64,000 nucleotides of DNA from an uncultured Planctomycetales bacterium (GTDB lineage Bacteria; Planctomycetota; Planctomycetia; Pirellulales; Thermoguttaceae). Both the position numbers and the translations under genes were made by a program. The stretch is from the NCBI GenBank assembly GCA_937889015.1, contig CALARR010000208.1, positions 24,433 to 88,432 on the forward strand. The letters run 5' to 3'. Of the stretch, positions 62,290 through 64,000 are shown in pieces. The stretch's first letter is position 1, and each line of letters begins with the position of its first letter. The notes beneath the pieces were generated by a model that saw only the letters and a program-made list of their open reading frames with translations, did no database searches and was not told the origin of the DNA.

Positions 62290-63570
62290 ATGCCCACAGG
62301 ACGGGATTTTAACTCCGGACGCCGCAGCGGCGGAACCACGAAGAAGAACGCCTTTTGTTCGTTCTGCCGTAAGAGCTATCGGGACGTCGGACCGCTGGTC
62401 GAGGGACCGGGCGACGTCTATATCTGCGGCGAGTGCATCGACTTGTGCCAGTCGATCCTCGAACAGGAACAACGACGGCGAGGAAGTGGCAAACAACTCT
62501 TCAATCGTGTTTCCACTCCGCGCGAAATCGTCAAGCTGCTGAACGAATATGTAATTGGCCAGGAGCACGCCAAGAAGGTGCTTTCCGTCGCCGTGCACAG
62601 CCATTACCAACGTTTGATGCACGGTACCCGGAGTTCCGACGTCGAGATCGACAAGTCCAACATCCTCTTGCTGGGGCCCACCGGCTCGGGCAAGACACTC
62701 CTGGCCCGAACCTTGGCCAAAATCCTGGACGTGCCCTTTGCCATCGGCGACGCCACGACCCTCACCGAAGCGGGCTACGTGGGTGAGGACGTGGAGAACC
62801 TGTTGTTGAAGCTGCTGCACGCCGCCGATTTCGACATCGAGGCGGCTCAGCGAGGCGTGATTTACATCGACGAAATCGACAAGATCGGCAAGACCAGCCA
62901 CAACGTCTCGATCACGCGCGACGTGTCGGGCGAAGGCGTGCAGCAGGCCTTGCTGAAAATGCTCGAGGGAACGATCGCCAACGTGCCGCCGCAGGGCGGG
63001 CGCAAGCATCCCGAACAGCAGTATATCCAGATCGACACGACGAACATCCTGTTCATCTGTGGCGGGACGTTCGTGGGCCTGGAAGACATTGTCGCGAAGC
63101 GTCTGGGCAAGCGAACCATCGGCTTCGGCCAGGAGGACTCCGGCCGGCGCGATATGAAACTGGGTGAGTTGTTGGAGCATGTGACCAGCGACGATGTTCT
63201 GCAGTTCGGCCTGATCCCCGAGTTGATCGGCCGGTTGCCGGTCATCTCCCCCTTGTTGCCGCTGCAGAAGCCGGACCTGGTGCGTATCCTGCGCGAGCCC
63301 AAGAACGCCTTGGTCAAGCAGTATCACGAGTTGTTCACGATGCAGAACGCCGAATTGGAGTTCACCGACGACGCCATCGAGGCGATCGCCGAAAAGGCCC
63401 TGGAGAAGGACACTGGGGCGCGCGGTCTGCGGTCGATTGTGGAACAAGTCATGCTGGACATCATGTTCGACCTGCCAGAGCAGCCGCCAGGGATGCGCTA
63501 TGTGATCTCGGGCGATGTCGTGCACGGCCGGCAGCGTCTGTTTTCGATACCGCAGCAGAAAAGCGCCTAG
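62290..63570 (+). CDS. clpX: ATP-dependent Clp protease unfoldase ClpX
   Basis: Hexameric AAA+ unfoldase that feeds proteins to ClpP. A 426-residue protein with the N-terminal zinc domain (Cys23, Cys26, Cys46, Cys49), Walker A GPTGSGKT at 129-136, pore loop GYVG at 162-165, Walker B VIYIDEID at 190-197, the RKH motif GGRKHPEQQ, the ClpP-binding loop TIGFGQ and the sensor-2 region GARGLRSIVE. clpP is not next to it here. It is followed by a strong terminator. Confidence 0.97.
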   Translation: MPTGRDFNSGRRSGGTTKKNAFCSFCRKSYRDVGPLVEGPGDVYICGECIDLCQSILEQEQRRRGSGKQLFNRVSTPREIVKLLNEYVIGQEHAKKVLSVAVHSHYQRLMHGTRSSDVEIDKSNILLLGPTGSGKTLLARTLAKILDVPFAIGDATTLTEAGYVGEDVENLLLKLLHAADFDIEAAQRGVIYIDEIDKIGKTSHNVSITRDVSGEGVQQALLKMLEGTIANVPPQGGRKHPEQQYIQIDTTNILFICGGTFVGLEDIVAKRLGKRTIGFGQEDSGRRDMKLGELLEHVTSDDVLQFGLIPELIGRLPVISPLLPLQKPDLVRILREPKNALVKQYHELFTMQNAELEFTDDAIEAIAEKALEKDTGARGLRSIVEQVMLDIMFDLPEQPPGMRYVISGDVVHGRQRLFSIPQQKSA

Positions 63571-63610
63571 CAGCGCTGAGGGCGCCAGGCGTCGGCGCCA
63601 GACGTTTCGG

Positions 63611-63645
63611 CCAAGGGCGGCTTTCGGGCCGCCCTTGGCTTTTTT
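63611..63645 (+). terminator. Rho-independent terminator after clpX
   Basis: An 11-base-pair perfect stem (CCAAGGGCGGC with GCCGCCCTTGG, 63611-63621 and 63628-63638), six-base loop, then six T at 63640-63645. It lies 41 bases after the clpX stop codon. Confidence 0.92.
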
Positions 63646-63721
63646 CTCGGGGGGCCGTCCTGTCCCGCCGCCCGTCTGCTATACTGATGCCTTCTGACCA
63701 CAAATGAACAGGAGATTCCGC

Positions 63722-63970
63722 ATGGCGAAGCGTGCTGCACAAAAGACGGCCAAGGCCACATCCCAGGACCAGCAGGAAGAAATCGCGCTGACTCCGGCGC
63801 AAACCAAGGCCCTCAAACTAGCGGACAAGTCGGCCAAGTTCCGCACCGCTCTGGAACAGGCTGTTGCCGGAGCTGCTGCCAAGGCCGTGCGAAAGGTGCT
63901 GAAGGATCAGGCCATCGTCGTGACCGCCGCGGAAGCCGATACGTTGACCGCCATCTGGTTCGGCGAGTAG
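63722..63970 (+). CDS. Small basic-N-terminus protein of unknown function
   Basis: An 82-residue cytoplasmic protein. AGGAG seven or eight bases before ATG 63722 supports the start. The N-terminus is Lys/Ala-rich (MAKRAAQKTAKATSQ), the rest helical (LTPAQTKALKLADKSAKFRTA in two parts) with an acidic end (TLTAIWFGE). No family recognised. The basic tail is compatible with nucleic acid binding, but that is a guess. Confidence 0.65.
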   Translation: MAKRAAQKTAKATSQDQQEEIALTPAQTKALKLADKSAKFRTALEQAVAGAAAKAVRKVLKDQAIVVTAAEADTLTAIWFGE

Positions 63971-64000
63971 CCGTCGACCTGATAAGTCGAATTGTCAATG

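Overview
The window looks like chromosomal DNA of a GC-rich, heterotrophic member of the Planctomycetota (best guess the Pirellulales and relatives). This is inferred from gene content: a DUF4838/GH67N-like exported protein, a DUF1080 protein, an SLA1-homology (SHD1) domain fused to a formylglycine-generating-enzyme-like domain, exported CXXCH proteins, many Tat or Sec exported sugar enzymes, Gfo/Idh/MocA and URO-D-like proteins, and very short operons with frequent GTG/TTG starts. No rRNA, tRNA, CRISPR array, phage gene or intact insertion sequence was recognised. About 55 genes are supported.

Layout. 0-8 kb: exported polysaccharide-related proteins, a glycogen debranching enzyme (glgX) and an exported cytochrome-c'-like protein. 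8.4-13.2 kb: a partner-switching set (RsbW-like kinase, STAS protein, RsbU/SpoIIE-type phosphatase) with an AdhE-type aldehyde dehydrogenase inside it. 13.5-17.6 kb: a CBM-like exported protein and an NtrB/NtrC-type two-component pair. 17.8-25.2 kb: two URO-D-like proteins, a TPR protein plus membrane iron-sulfur protein with a degenerate heavy-metal-binding domain, a folate salvage enzyme, an exported esterase and a HAD phosphatase. 25.2-31.7 kb: a sodium:solute symporter with a previously easily missed 53-residue membrane protein and an exported glutamine-amidotransferase-like protein, then a translationally coupled sugar kinase/nucleotidyltransferase pair and a divergent oxidoreductase.

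31.8-41.9 kb: FGE-like protein, two hydrolytic or reductase genes, an acyltransferase that lacks its middle, a large exported toroid-like protein, a tandem RidA-fold protein and an LRR lipoprotein. 42.0-46.1 kb: a compact catabolic cluster (SDR, class II aldolase, 2-hydroxyacid dehydrogenase, glycerol-dehydrogenase-like enzyme). 46.2-60.6 kb: a run of mostly exported proteins (propeller lipoprotein, Tat-exported lyxose-isomerase-like cupin, FG-GAP protein, triheme propeller protein, exported mutarotase, Tat-exported TIM-barrel-like and enolase-superfamily proteins, DUF1080), together with Fe-superoxide dismutase and an AEC transporter. 60.7-64 kb: KDPG aldolase, a small SHOCT-like membrane protein behind a sigma-54-like site, clpX with a clear terminator, and a small basic protein.

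Overall theme: breakdown, isomerisation and uptake of carbohydrates, much of it outside the cytoplasm, with sigma-54-type and partner-switching regulation. The most interesting items are the exported sugar isomerase and enolase-family enzymes, the TPR/iron-sulfur/HMA pair, the partner-switch operon containing half of an AdhE, the symporter-microprotein-amidotransferase operon, the internally deleted acyltransferase, and a long perfect-armed stem-loop at 13320-13366.
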